A DNA stretch of 64,000 nt. Source: Sphingobacterium sp. CZ-UAM. Lineage in GTDB: Bacteria > Bacteroidota > Bacteroidia > Sphingobacteriales > Sphingobacteriaceae. The number at the start of each line of letters is the position of its first letter. Positions within the stretch are counted from its first letter, which is position 1. The notes under the pieces are model-generated. The model saw nothing but the letters and a program-made list of their open reading frames with translations. It was not told the DNA's origin and did not search any database. This document shows positions 34,587 to 43,763 of this stretch, piece by piece. Location: contig NZ_MTCM01000001.1 in NCBI RefSeq assembly GCF_002000245.1, positions 124,001 to 188,000 of the forward strand, given 5' to 3'. A program made the position numbers and the translations under genes.

Positions 34587-35795
34587 ATGAAAATTGTATT
34601 TGTTTTTATATCCTTATTTTTTGCTGTTGTTGCTCTTCGGGCACAGGACCGGATGAATTACTGCAATGATCACATCCAAACCGGTGCAGAGCGAACGGAG
34701 CAATATATACCTTACCTCAATGGTAAGCGTGTAGCTATTTTGGGTAATCCATCTACCGTGATCAAGAAAAAACATCTTGTGGATAGCCTACTCGCCAGAG
34801 GAATTAAAATCGTAAAAATATTTGGGCCTGAACATGGATTTCGCGGAAATGCCAGCAACGGAACGAAAGTGCGGGATGAAGTCGATCCAGCAACCAAAAT
34901 TCCGGTTATCTCGCTCTACGGAAATAAAAAAAAGCCTTCATCGAAAGATCTAAAAGATATTGATGTTTTCATCTTTGATGTACAAGACATGGGGGTAAGA
35001 TTTTACACCAATATTAACACACTTCGGGACATCATGGAAGCCTGTGCCGAAAATGAGAAGGAACTCTTGATTTTAGATCGCCCTAATCCAAATGCGTATT
35101 TGGTCGATGGCCCTATATTGGATATGAAATATAAATCGGGTATCGGTCAGTTTCCGGTTCCGATTGCGCATGGGATGACAATTGCAGAGTTTGCCCAGAT
35201 GATTAACGGCGAGGGCTGGATGGCGACGAAAAAAAAATGTAAGCTAAAGATCATACCTGTATTAGGATATAACCATCAAATGTTATACAAACTACCGGTT
35301 AATCCTTCTCCAAATTTAAATACCGAACAGAGTATTCTCCTTTATCCAAGTACTTGCCTTTTTGAAGGTGTAAAGATCAATCATGGAAGGGGGACGGATT
35401 ATCCCTTTACTGTTTTTGGAAGTCCAGCCTATAAAGAGGTATATCGTTTTTCGTTTACGCCTGTGAGTAAAAAGGGAATGAGTGAAACACCTCTCTTTAT
35501 GAATGAAGTATGTTATGGTTTAGATCTACGTGAATATGATTTGCAGAAGCTGGTGGACAGTAAAAAAATAAATCTTTCCTGGATGCAGGAACTCTATCGG
35601 AATTCTCCAGAAAAAGATAAATTCTTTGATCAGTCATTTTCCAAGCAGATTGGAAGTATAGAAAAATTGGTTGGGGTTGATTCCTTTCGACGACAGATCA
35701 CTGAAGGTGTTTCTGAAGAAGAAATTCGAAAAAGTTGGGAACCTGGATTAACACGTTATAAGGAAATAAGAAAGAAATATCTTATATATCCATAA
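34587..35795 (+). CDS. DUF1343 / NamZ-like exo-beta-N-acetylmuramidase
   Basis: About 402 residues from ATG 34587, with a signal peptide (MKIVFVFISLFFAVVALRAQ), hence periplasmic. Family signatures: KRVAILGNPSTV, KIFGPEHGFRGNASNG, VFIFDVQDMGVRFYT and LLILDRPNPN. The founding member of the family, Bacillus NamZ, removes terminal N-acetylmuramic acid from peptidoglycan fragments; Tannerella, a Bacteroidota that depends on external MurNAc, also has one. This protein likely salvages cell-wall sugars. No MurNAc kinase or etherase gene is next to it. Confidence 0.87.
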   Translation: MKIVFVFISLFFAVVALRAQDRMNYCNDHIQTGAERTEQYIPYLNGKRVAILGNPSTVIKKKHLVDSLLARGIKIVKIFGPEHGFRGNASNGTKVRDEVDPATKIPVISLYGNKKKPSSKDLKDIDVFIFDVQDMGVRFYTNINTLRDIMEACAENEKELLILDRPNPNAYLVDGPILDMKYKSGIGQFPVPIAHGMTIAEFAQMINGEGWMATKKKCKLKIIPVLGYNHQMLYKLPVNPSPNLNTEQSILLYPSTCLFEGVKINHGRGTDYPFTVFGSPAYKEVYRFSFTPVSKKGMSETPLFMNEVCYGLDLREYDLQKLVDSKKINLSWMQELYRNSPEKDKFFDQSFSKQIGSIEKLVGVDSFRRQITEGVSEEEIRKSWEPGLTRYKEIRKKYLIYP

Positions 35796-35854
35796 TAATT
35801 TTGTACCTGTTTTATGTACAGAGGCAAGGAATGTTTTAATCTTCGTTGAGGAAT

Positions 35855-36205
35855 TTATTTTCTTAAAATTTTTTCCATTGACTTGCCTTTCGCCAGTTCA
35901 TCAATCAGTTTATCTAAATAACGGACTTTTTGAACAAGTGGATCTTCAATATCCTCTATACGATAACCGCAAATGACACCTGTAATCTTTTTTGCATTGC
36001 TGTTGAAATTCGGTGCCTGGCTGAAGAATTGTTCAAAATCAATTTTATCAGCTATTACTTGATTCAGGGAAGTTTCATCATAGCCGGTTAACCAAAATAT
36101 GATTTCATTGACTTCTTCTATTGTGCGACCTTTTTTTTCTGCTTTTTGTATATAATGCGGATATACTCCAGCAAATGACATGCGATATATTCTAGTATTG
36201 TCCAT
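35855..36205 (-). CDS. DUF2200 family protein
   Basis: A 116-residue soluble protein. The start DNTRIYRMSFAGVYPHYIQK, then AEKKGRTIEEVNEIIFWLTG and CGYRIEDIEDPLVQKVRYLD, match the DUF2200 family closely. The function of the family is unknown. It is a single gene, 59 bases upstream of the end of the hypothetical membrane protein on the same strand. Confidence 0.85.
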   Translation of the reverse strand: MDNTRIYRMSFAGVYPHYIQKAEKKGRTIEEVNEIIFWLTGYDETSLNQVIADKIDFEQFFSQAPNFNSNAKKITGVICGYRIEDIEDPLVQKVRYLDKLIDELAKGKSMEKILRK

Positions 36206-36267
36206 TTTTCTACTGATGATCGTTTGTGGTTTTTGCTAATTTACTATTTTTTGAACGTTAAATTTCT

Positions 36268-36834
36268 TTACAATATAATTTTTCCTGTTGTTTTATCAAA
36301 AGTAATGGTTTTGTTTTTATCTCCATAAAAGAGTGTAATGAGAAGTGTTTTATCCGATTCCGAATTGAAAATGATATCTTTTGCGCTACCTATCTTTAGT
36401 TCTGTTTCGCCATTTATGCTATTATCGGTGCAACTAAAAACCCTTTTTTCAATTATTCCTCTTTTCTCAATGATTTCTAACCAAGGCGAGGATAAAACAC
36501 TATATCCAACGATTTGTGCACGATATTTTTCATTTAGATCTTTTTTCATCCGTAGGCCGTAAGAAGACATGGACAACATCACTGTGTAAAAGGGAAGCAT
36601 CATTGGCAAGATGCTACAAATTAACCCCAATATTAATATAGCCAGCATAATCTTTGCCAGGATCTTTTTCCAGAAGATAACGATAACAGCCATAGTCAGC
36701 CCTAGCCATATCCAGAAAAGCAAGACGTCACTAAAATAGCCTATTAAACTTATCTTTTCCAGGTAGTAAGCGAGTATGTCTACGCACAGCAATAGGGTAA
36801 TAAAAATATATATTATTTGTATTTTACTTTTCAT
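36268..36834 (-). CDS. membrane protein of unknown function
   Basis: A 188-residue protein with three hydrophobic segments (about 5-25, 32-56 and 60-90) followed by a soluble C-terminal domain of about 95 residues ending FDKTTGKIIL. That domain alternates short strands and may sit in the periplasm or cytoplasm. I do not recognise a family. It may be cotranscribed with the DUF2200 gene, 62 bases downstream. Confidence 0.6.
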   Translation of the reverse strand: MKSKIQIIYIFITLLLCVDILAYYLEKISLIGYFSDVLLFWIWLGLTMAVIVIFWKKILAKIMLAILILGLICSILPMMLPFYTVMLSMSSYGLRMKKDLNEKYRAQIVGYSVLSSPWLEIIEKRGIIEKRVFSCTDNSINGETELKIGSAKDIIFNSESDKTLLITLFYGDKNKTITFDKTTGKIIL

Positions 36835-37046
36835 TGTTTGATTTATCGTTTTAAAACAGGATTTTTTTCTTAGATTTTATTCGGAGCATGAATATGATTG
36901 AATCTATTGTAACAGTAAATATACGGATCGGAAACAATAAACAATACATTGCAATTGGTTTAAGAAACAATTTTAGGATTAATTGATAAAGGTGATCTAA
37001 TAATTTTTAAATCCTATCTTTATTGGATACAAAATTTCTGTGAAAA

Positions 37047-37793
37047 ATGAGTCTGAGATACAAGCGAAATATCATTCATATTGAAGAAGAGGAACAGCTA
37101 CGTATTCAGGATTTTACGGTGCTTATTGGAGGTTGTGGTATTGGGAGTTATATCGCTGAGTGTCTATTACGTATGGGATTTGAAAATTTGATCATCGTGG
37201 ATGGCGATACAGTGGAAATGACGAATCTTAATCGTCAGAATTATGTAGTGGCGGATATTGGAGTAAATAAGGCGATTGCGCTAAAAGACCGCCTGATGGC
37301 CATAAATCCAGAAGCGAAGATTACGGCTTATCCTGAATTTCTTGACCGGAACAATTTGTATAACCTTGATTTAAATTGTAAAGTCGCTATAAATGCCCTG
37401 GACTTTTCCTCCGATATTCCTTTTTTATTTGATGAATATATGGCAGATCGTAATATCCCTGTTGTCCACCCGTACAATCTGGGCTGGGCTGGGTTTTTAA
37501 CTGTCATTACAGCAGAGAGTCGCAATCTGCGCTCTTTGGATAAAGAGCATCATGCCTTTGAGATCAATGTGGGAAAATTTATTGTTGATCGATTACAGAA
37601 ACAGCATATTGATACAAAATGGTTGGAAGATTTTTTATTGGCATACGGTAAAATTGCTATGGATTCTCCACCACCACAGCTCTCATTGGGGCTATATTTA
37701 TTAGCTGGAATGGTTTGCCAGGTTGTATTCAATATTGCCACAGATAAACCCATAAAAGTTTTTCCTGAATCCTACTATTTGTCTATGCGTTAA
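37047..37793 (+). CDS. E1/ThiF-like adenylating enzyme
   Basis: A 248-residue member of the ubiquitin-activating E1-like superfamily. The nucleotide loop is GGCGIGS (28-34), the ribose-binding acids are Asp52 and Asp54 (VDGDTVEMTN), and NLNRQ (60 onward) is the classic E1/MoeB/ThiF signature. No CxxC zinc pairs are visible and no cysteine stands at an obvious catalytic position, so it may only adenylate a carboxyl end. The next gene, 113 bases on, encodes a LuxI/FeeM-like acyltransferase, and a LuxR-type regulator follows convergently. This context is unlike thiamin or molybdopterin pathways and suggests synthesis of a conjugated metabolite or signal. Confidence 0.85.
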   Translation: MSLRYKRNIIHIEEEEQLRIQDFTVLIGGCGIGSYIAECLLRMGFENLIIVDGDTVEMTNLNRQNYVVADIGVNKAIALKDRLMAINPEAKITAYPEFLDRNNLYNLDLNCKVAINALDFSSDIPFLFDEYMADRNIPVVHPYNLGWAGFLTVITAESRNLRSLDKEHHAFEINVGKFIVDRLQKQHIDTKWLEDFLLAYGKIAMDSPPPQLSLGLYLLAGMVCQVVFNIATDKPIKVFPESYYLSMR

Positions 37794-37906
37794 TGAAATG
37801 ACCTATATTGATTGTAATAATTATTATATTTTTGTATTACATCTGCGTCTCTGTGATGATCTAATCAACAAAAGCTATTTTATAAAAAATATTGAATTTC
37901 AACTGC

Positions 37907-38596
37907 ATGAACTGGACACCAGAAAATTATTATTTTACCAAACTTAATAGTGCAGAGCTACCTGAACTTATCCATTTTTATTTGACCACCCTCCAACAGC
38001 ACTATAAACTTGACAAGTATTCAAAAGAGGATTATCATGCGGACTATAATGCTTTGATAGGAGAGGATTCAGTCTTTTTCGATCAATCTATTTATTATGT
38101 TTTGCGGAGCAAGATAAATCATGAAATCCATGCCTCAATTCGAATTACGTATTGGGATAAGAAAACCAGCTTACCTATTCAAAAGCTATTTGGTATTAAA
38201 ACCGATGACCTGCTGATACCCGGAGTTGATAATTTTTGGCATATCGGACGTTTTGTAATTTCAGGAAAAATTATGGGAAATCGGATTAATATTCTGAAAA
38301 AAATGCTTTTTGATGCTTTTTATGGCCCTTATAGTATGGAGGATGGTTTAATCATTGCCGAATGTGACCGGAAAGTTGTGAATACGCTGCGTAAACTTGA
38401 AATAGAATCATATCAATTGGGAGATCCGATTATTTATTTTTATTCTGAGACATTACCCATCTATATTAAGTCGGAATGGCTGGAGGCCTTTATCCAAAAA
38501 AATAAAACTTCGCAGTACAGTAGTAGGAATGATAGTGACATCCAAAAATTTGTGACTATGTCAAAAGCTATGTTATTGGATTCCAAAAACAATTAG
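37907..38596 (+). CDS. GNAT-fold protein resembling autoinducer/N-acyl amino acid synthases
   Basis: About 229 residues from ATG 37907 (TTG 37892 is rejected). The pattern is that of the LuxI/FeeM branch of GNAT acyltransferases: a central strand pair IHASIRITYWDK (74-85), then FWHIGRFVISGK (110-121), which corresponds to the conserved E.SRF strand of LuxI proteins, then a helix (NILKKMLFDAFYG). These enzymes transfer an acyl chain from acyl carrier protein to an amine such as homoserine lactone or an amino acid. Overall similarity is distant, and the N-terminal third is unassigned. The substrate is unknown. Confidence 0.6.
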   Translation: MNWTPENYYFTKLNSAELPELIHFYLTTLQQHYKLDKYSKEDYHADYNALIGEDSVFFDQSIYYVLRSKINHEIHASIRITYWDKKTSLPIQKLFGIKTDDLLIPGVDNFWHIGRFVISGKIMGNRINILKKMLFDAFYGPYSMEDGLIIAECDRKVVNTLRKLEIESYQLGDPIIYFYSETLPIYIKSEWLEAFIQKNKTSQYSSRNDSDIQKFVTMSKAMLLDSKNN

Positions 38597-38612
38597 TGAA
38601 TTTAAGCGCCTT

Positions 38613-39374
38613 TTAAAAAAGAGATAACTCGATTGCTAATGCTGTGGCTTCAGTTATACTCTTTACTTTTAACTTTGAAAATATCTGTTTTTTGTGAAAT
38701 TTAACAGTATCAATAGATACATAGAGCCGATCTGCAATCTGATCCATTGTCAGACCCTGTGCAGAAAAAAGTAAAATGTCTTTTTCCCGGGGTTTTAATT
38801 TAACACGCGGCGTTTCAACCCAGATATCTTTCACCAGATCATATTCAAATTGCCTTCCATCTTCATCTGATTTGAATCTGATATTACCAGCATTTGGATG
38901 CGAAGACATAGAAACCAAACAGAGTGCAATCCAGGGGTTTGAATGGTTATCCAGTAAAAGTGGCTTCAATTTGTGGTTAACAAGTAACGGTTTACTGCCG
39001 GGCTGTTTTAGATGAAAATCATACGATATGGAGTATTTTAAACGCTCATCTGCAGATAACTTGCCATAGAAATCAAATCCAACATCGTTTATCTTTTTTA
39101 ATAAGTGAAGATCATCTTCAGGAACATTATTTACATAATGATGATATCCTTCTTTCATCACTTCCGCAGAGGAACTTCCACATAGAAAGATAGGATTGTC
39201 GGAAACAAATAAAAAACTTTTCTTTGAATAGTCAATTAGATAGATGCTCTGATAAGTTAGTCGACTGAGGGATCTTGCGAAATTAATAAATGCGTTGACG
39301 ATCTCATAATCATCTTGGCTAAAGTTGTCTTTAACATGTATCGGCTCAAAAAAATCTTCAATTTTTATTTTCAT
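38613..39374 (-). CDS. LuxR-type transcriptional regulator
   Basis: About 253 residues from ATG 39374 (TTG 39389 is rejected). A PAS-like or other sensory region occupies about residues 1-185. The C-terminal LuxR/NarL helix-turn-helix is clear: LKPREKDILLFSAQGLTMDQ, IADRLYVSIDTVKFHKKQIF and SKLKVKSITEATALA. No receiver-domain aspartate or LuxR autoinducer-binding signature is recognisable. Its end is 16 bases from the end of the GNAT gene, so the two are convergent. It may regulate or respond to the neighbouring module, but similar regulators are numerous in this group. Confidence 0.82.
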   Translation of the reverse strand: MKIKIEDFFEPIHVKDNFSQDDYEIVNAFINFARSLSRLTYQSIYLIDYSKKSFLFVSDNPIFLCGSSSAEVMKEGYHHYVNNVPEDDLHLLKKINDVGFDFYGKLSADERLKYSISYDFHLKQPGSKPLLVNHKLKPLLLDNHSNPWIALCLVSMSSHPNAGNIRFKSDEDGRQFEYDLVKDIWVETPRVKLKPREKDILLFSAQGLTMDQIADRLYVSIDTVKFHKKQIFSKLKVKSITEATALAIELSLF

Positions 39375-40147
39375 ATTGTAAAATGGCAAAGATGATCTAT
39401 TGTTGCTTCAAAATTTCCACTTAGACGAATGTCACTTTTAATAGTAGTTTACCAAAATAACAGTTTATCTAAATCTAGGGCCTGAAATGGATCTTTCCAA
39501 GCATAAGTTGTTCTCGCTGTCTAAATAAATGGGTCTCTTTTTTGTTTTAAATTCCTGTTATATAATAGAATAATGTTCTACACAAATGGGTAGAATATTG
39601 TCCAGCATGATAAAATGTCGGATTTTACTTTCTATCTTTATATTTTCAAGGTAATTTAAAATTATATAAAGATAGTTTATTGGATTCAAAATACCCAATG
39701 ACATGTGCTGCTTTATATAGAATCTTCATAAAAATTTTAATTTATTTAGGCCTTTCTTAAAAATACCTCTCCCTGATTATTTCAATTTTCGATTTTATTT
39801 TAACGGTGCTAAGTCATCCTTAACTTTAGTCCTATTAAGGGGATAACAAACAGCTTAGATAAGAATATCTCTTGTTTTTACTATGTATGTACATTTATAT
39901 TTTTTACTTGATATTTCTTATTTTTTATAGTATTATTGTGTTCTTAAATTAAACTTTTGAGCTTTTAATCGTGCTTTGTATTGTTTTTTATTATGTATAT
40001 ACAATATTTCACCGGTTAAATGAATGCTTGGGGGCGACTCTTCTTATTCAACTGAATTGGAAGCGAAGATAAATTTAAACAGGTAAAAAGAACCGAATAC
40101 TAGAATAAGCATTTACTGCATATTTTTTATTATAAAATCCATCGATT
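39375..40147. other. 773-base AT-rich intergenic region before the GH92 genes
   Basis: No coding ORF is seen. Two similar sites, 39872-39893 and 39981-40003, share TTGTTTTT followed by ATTATGTATRTACA-like sequence with a TGTAT-R-TACA dyad, and may be operator copies. I see no convincing TTTG-N19-TAnnTTTG promoter. Confidence 0.45.
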
Positions 40148-43100
40148 ATGAAAATGCATCTCCCCATTTCCGTTTGTGCCGGTTTACTGTTAATGACTGG
40201 GCAGCTTGTTTCGGGACAGGAAATTACAATTTGGCAACTGGGCAATTCTGATGGCTCCAGTGGAGAATTCGCACTGGCTCCAAAGGATTATAAAAAATTC
40301 CTTGAACACGATTTTGGTTACGAAGACAATTATTTTTTGGTTGGGCAATCTTCGTTATCGCGAGATTTACCCTATGTGTTACCCGGACCTGCCAACGAAT
40401 GGGGCGGGACTGGTGGAACTTCTGGACTAAGAACCCATTTTCTGAATTTATACAGTGTATTGAGTGGTCCGGTTGAAAATGGGAAATGGGCTCTGGAAGT
40501 AAAATTGGCAAATAGTGATCCTCAGAATAAACCGACCTTACAAATCGCAATCAATGGTAAATCTTATAATTACGAACTCAAGAATAGTGATGGCCCCGTT
40601 GATCCGATAGCTACGGGTTCGAAGTCTGGAGCCTCTACCATACGGATAGCATTACCTGACCATCTTATTTCGACGGGATTTAATCAGGTGACCCTTACCG
40701 TAATAAAAGGAGGATGGGTTGAGTTCGATTCCTTTAAGTTATTGGGGCCTGAGCAGGTCAAATTGTTAACAGATTACACCTCAGTAATAAAAGGGGTAAG
40801 GCAATCGGATTTTGAACTGAAAAATGGAAATGAACGTATACAGTATATGCTTGTTGACCTTTTGAAATTGAAAGATGACGAGCGCATAAAAGTACTATTG
40901 GATGGGAAGAAAATCTATGATAAAACTCATGAGAAAGGAGTATCTCGACTTGAGATTCCCATGCCTTATACATCGAAGGAAGTACGAAGCAAATATGCCA
41001 TCTATGTCAACGATAAATTAATTCGTACAGCTTTCATAAAACGATCCCCAAAGCGATTAGGTGGGGTTTCGGACTATGTCAATACCATGATAGGGGCTGC
41101 GCATTCCAGGTGGATGTTGGCACCGGGACCATGGATGCCATTTGGAATGGTTAAGATCAGCCCCGATAACCAGAATATCGGCTGGCAGGCTGGTTACGAG
41201 CCATCGATAGAATCCATTGGTACATTTAGCCATATACACGAATGGACAATGGCAGGGCTTGGCACTTTTCCGACAGCGGGCCAATTGAAGACCAGTGTGG
41301 GAGACCAATATAGTGTGCATTCAGGTTACCGTTCTGCAATAGATAAAACAAGTGAACAGGCTCCATTGGGATACTACTCCGTCCACCTCCTCGATCAGGA
41401 TATTGATGCAAAACTTACTGCGGGAACGCGGTCTAGTTTCCAGAAATATACCTATCATAAGTCAGATACCGGACGTGTTATGATCGATCTTAAAGTGAAT
41501 GGTGAATATGATTATAAGATCAAAGATCTCTCACTTAAAAAGGTTTCAGATTATAAGGTTATCGGTTATAGTAGCCAGTTGTCCGAAAATGTCTGGTCTA
41601 CTGATGCCAAGCAGGATTATGTCGTTTATTTCGTCATGGAGTTTGATAAGCCAATTATCAATTTCGGTACCTGGCATGATGGTCGTGTTACAACTAAGGC
41701 AGATCTGGATGCGGACAGCGCTCAATTTGCAGGTATGTATGTAGAGTTCGACGTTCGTAAAGACAAGGAAGTGCAATTGCGAACTGGGATTTCCTATATC
41801 AGTATAGCTAATGCAGCAGAAAATCTGAAAACAGAACTTTCAGATCCGTTTGGTTGGTCTTTTGAAGCTGTGGTCGAAAATCAACACCGGGTATGGAATG
41901 AATTATTAGGTCGCCTGGAGATAAAGAGCAATGACTATCTGGAAAAAGAGAAGTTTTACACCAATATGTACCGCACTTTGGCTAGCCGTAATACGTTTAG
42001 CGATGTCAATGGTCAATGGCGATCTTCTGACGAGAAGATCAGAACGATGGAACAGGCAGGGGATCTGGCCCTGGGATGTGATGCGTTCTGGAATACATTC
42101 TGGAATTTAAACCAGTTCTGGAACCTGGTAACACCGGAGTGGTCGAACAAATGGGTGCGTTCGCAATTGGCGATGTATGATGCCGATGGTTGGCTGGCAA
42201 AAGGGCCCGCCGGGATGGAGTATATTCCCGTAATGGTGGCTGAACATGAAATTCCTTTGATTGTAGGAGCCTATCAGATGGGAATACGCGATTACGATGT
42301 TACAAAGGCATTTGAAGCCGTTAAGAAAATGCAGACAACAAGTCCGCTGAAATTTGAAGGTGGTTTTGCAGGTAATCGTGATCTAGATGTTTATCTAAAG
42401 TATAAGTATGTTCCTTATGACCTTGGTCGTTTCTCAAATTCCCTGGAATATAGTTTTGACGACTGGAGTGTTGGACAATTTGCAAAATCATTGGGAAAGG
42501 AAAAGGAATATGGTTATTTTAATGATAGAGGTAGCTGGTGGAAGAACGCAATAGATGTTAAAAGTGGATATGCGAGGATGAAAGATGCCAAGGGTGAATG
42601 GTATCGCGACTTTGACCCGTTTAAATCCGGAGCCAATCATCATTATGTTGAAGGCAATGCATGGCAGTTAACGTTCTTTGTGCCTCAGGATGTCCCGGCA
42701 TTGGCGAAAATGATCGGGGAGGATGTTTTCCTAAAGCGCTTGGAATGGGGGTTCGGAGAAAGTGAAAAATGGCGATATAACGGGCCAAATGATCAATATT
42801 GGGATTATCCTGTTGTTCAGGGAAATCAACAGTCTATGCATTTCGCTTATATTTTTAACTGGTTAAACAAACCCTGGCTTACACAAAAATGGAGTCGTTC
42901 TATCGGTGAACGCTACTATGGACAAGGTATTTCCAATGCCTATCTGGGAGATGAGGATCAGGGACAGATGAGTGCCTGGTATATCATGAATGCGATTGGA
43001 TTATTCCAACTGGATGGGGGAACACGAACAAAACCTATTTATGAAATTGGTAGCCCATATTTTGAAGAAATTAAGATCAAACTGGGACGGCAATATGGGC

Positions 43101-43285
43101 GCGGAGATCAATTTGTTATAAAAGCTAAAAATGCGAGCAAAAAGAATATGTATGTGCAACGGGCGATTTTAAATGGTAAACCGCTGCAGACATTTTATTT
43201 CGATGCAACGGAATTGCTAAAAGGAGGTGAACTTGTTTTGGAAATGGGCGATAAACCGAATATGCAATGGGGATTGTTGCATTAA
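40148..43285 (+). CDS. GH92 family glycosidase with N-terminal accessory domain
   Basis: A 1045-residue secreted protein (signal peptide ending near VSGQ-E). Residues about 25-200 form a jelly-roll-like accessory domain similar to the last domain of rhamnogalacturonan lyases. The GH92 domain begins near 315 (DYVNTMIGAAHS) with PGPWMPFGMVKISPD and TFSHIHEW. GH92 enzymes are calcium-dependent inverting exo-alpha-mannosidases. The usual GNDD catalytic motif is GDED here (934-937), and the GNEPSHH motif is GNQQSMH (892-898), so specificity or even activity may differ. It leads three same-strand GH92 genes. Confidence 0.88.
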   Translation: MKMHLPISVCAGLLLMTGQLVSGQEITIWQLGNSDGSSGEFALAPKDYKKFLEHDFGYEDNYFLVGQSSLSRDLPYVLPGPANEWGGTGGTSGLRTHFLNLYSVLSGPVENGKWALEVKLANSDPQNKPTLQIAINGKSYNYELKNSDGPVDPIATGSKSGASTIRIALPDHLISTGFNQVTLTVIKGGWVEFDSFKLLGPEQVKLLTDYTSVIKGVRQSDFELKNGNERIQYMLVDLLKLKDDERIKVLLDGKKIYDKTHEKGVSRLEIPMPYTSKEVRSKYAIYVNDKLIRTAFIKRSPKRLGGVSDYVNTMIGAAHSRWMLAPGPWMPFGMVKISPDNQNIGWQAGYEPSIESIGTFSHIHEWTMAGLGTFPTAGQLKTSVGDQYSVHSGYRSAIDKTSEQAPLGYYSVHLLDQDIDAKLTAGTRSSFQKYTYHKSDTGRVMIDLKVNGEYDYKIKDLSLKKVSDYKVIGYSSQLSENVWSTDAKQDYVVYFVMEFDKPIINFGTWHDGRVTTKADLDADSAQFAGMYVEFDVRKDKEVQLRTGISYISIANAAENLKTELSDPFGWSFEAVVENQHRVWNELLGRLEIKSNDYLEKEKFYTNMYRTLASRNTFSDVNGQWRSSDEKIRTMEQAGDLALGCDAFWNTFWNLNQFWNLVTPEWSNKWVRSQLAMYDADGWLAKGPAGMEYIPVMVAEHEIPLIVGAYQMGIRDYDVTKAFEAVKKMQTTSPLKFEGGFAGNRDLDVYLKYKYVPYDLGRFSNSLEYSFDDWSVGQFAKSLGKEKEYGYFNDRGSWWKNAIDVKSGYARMKDAKGEWYRDFDPFKSGANHHYVEGNAWQLTFFVPQDVPALAKMIGEDVFLKRLEWGFGESEKWRYNGPNDQYWDYPVVQGNQQSMHFAYIFNWLNKPWLTQKWSRSIGERYYGQGISNAYLGDEDQGQMSAWYIMNAIGLFQLDGGTRTKPIYEIGSPYFEEIKIKLGRQYGRGDQFVIKAKNASKKNMYVQRAILNGKPLQTFYFDATELLKGGELVLEMGDKPNMQWGLLH

Positions 43286-43364
43286 TCAGATCGTACTGAA
43301 ATAAACTTTTGACGGGAAACTACACATTCAGATTATTACTTTCTTCGTTAGGCAGGACTGTTTG

Positions 43365-43436
43365 TTAAAGTTTGGTTAAACACAGTGGAGGGGGATAACA
43401 AAGCTCGAAGGATGGCGTTATCAATGTAGTTTTCAT
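43365..43436 (-). CDS. small ORF opened by hairpin repeat copy D
   Basis: A 23-codon reverse-strand ORF whose ATG is the conserved ATG of the repeat tail. It begins MKTTLIT, similar to MKSTSIT after copy B. It resembles the first residues of outer-membrane receptor signal peptides, so it may be the stub of a lost gene or a leader peptide. Expression is unknown. Confidence 0.25.
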   Translation of the reverse strand: MKTTLITPSFELCYPPPLCLTKL

Positions 43437-43497
43437 AATTTAGGTTAATAATTGGTTAGTTAGTAAAAATCCTGGAGTTCCCCGCTTCAGGATTTTT
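43433..43497 (-). repeat. GCGGGGA-loop hairpin repeat, copy D
   Basis: Reverse-strand copy of the element seen three times near 16.1-16.6 kb. A 10-bp stem (43465-43474 with 43488-43497) has a loop including AAGCGGGGAACTC, followed on the minus strand by TAACCAATTATTAACCTAAA and TTATGAAAAC. The plus-strand T-run after the stem also makes it a plausible terminator for the upstream GH92 gene, though 180 bases away. Confidence 0.8.
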
Positions 43498-43763
43498 TTG
43501 TCGAAAGATATTTCTCCAGAGTTGACAATACGCCGATTGCTATTCATGGATATTGGGGCTGTACTTTAAAATCAGCAGAGTCGTGGTGATTTTAGTTTAT
43601 TTTTACTCTTGCTAAATCCTATTAACATTTGTAAAATGATAGATATAAGTTTAGCGGATATTTGTAAATCTTTGGTATTATCTGTAGTATTGTGACCACA
43701 CTTAAAAATGTGCAATCCGCTGTTCATTGTAGCACAAAAGTAGATTGCCTTTATCAACATGAT

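Larger units (their letters stand above)
43286..43763. other. intergenic region between the first and second GH92 genes
   Basis: 478 bases containing hairpin repeat copy D in reverse orientation and the small reverse ORF it opens (43365-43436). Otherwise AT-rich, with no clear promoter. The region separates the first GH92 gene transcriptionally from the other two. Confidence 0.5.

Noticed and set aside
39839..43402. Exact 12-mer GGGGATAACAAA on both sides of the first GH92 gene, looking like insertion-flanking repeats
   Set aside because: A 12-base match is expected many times by chance in 64 kb, and no element ends are seen.
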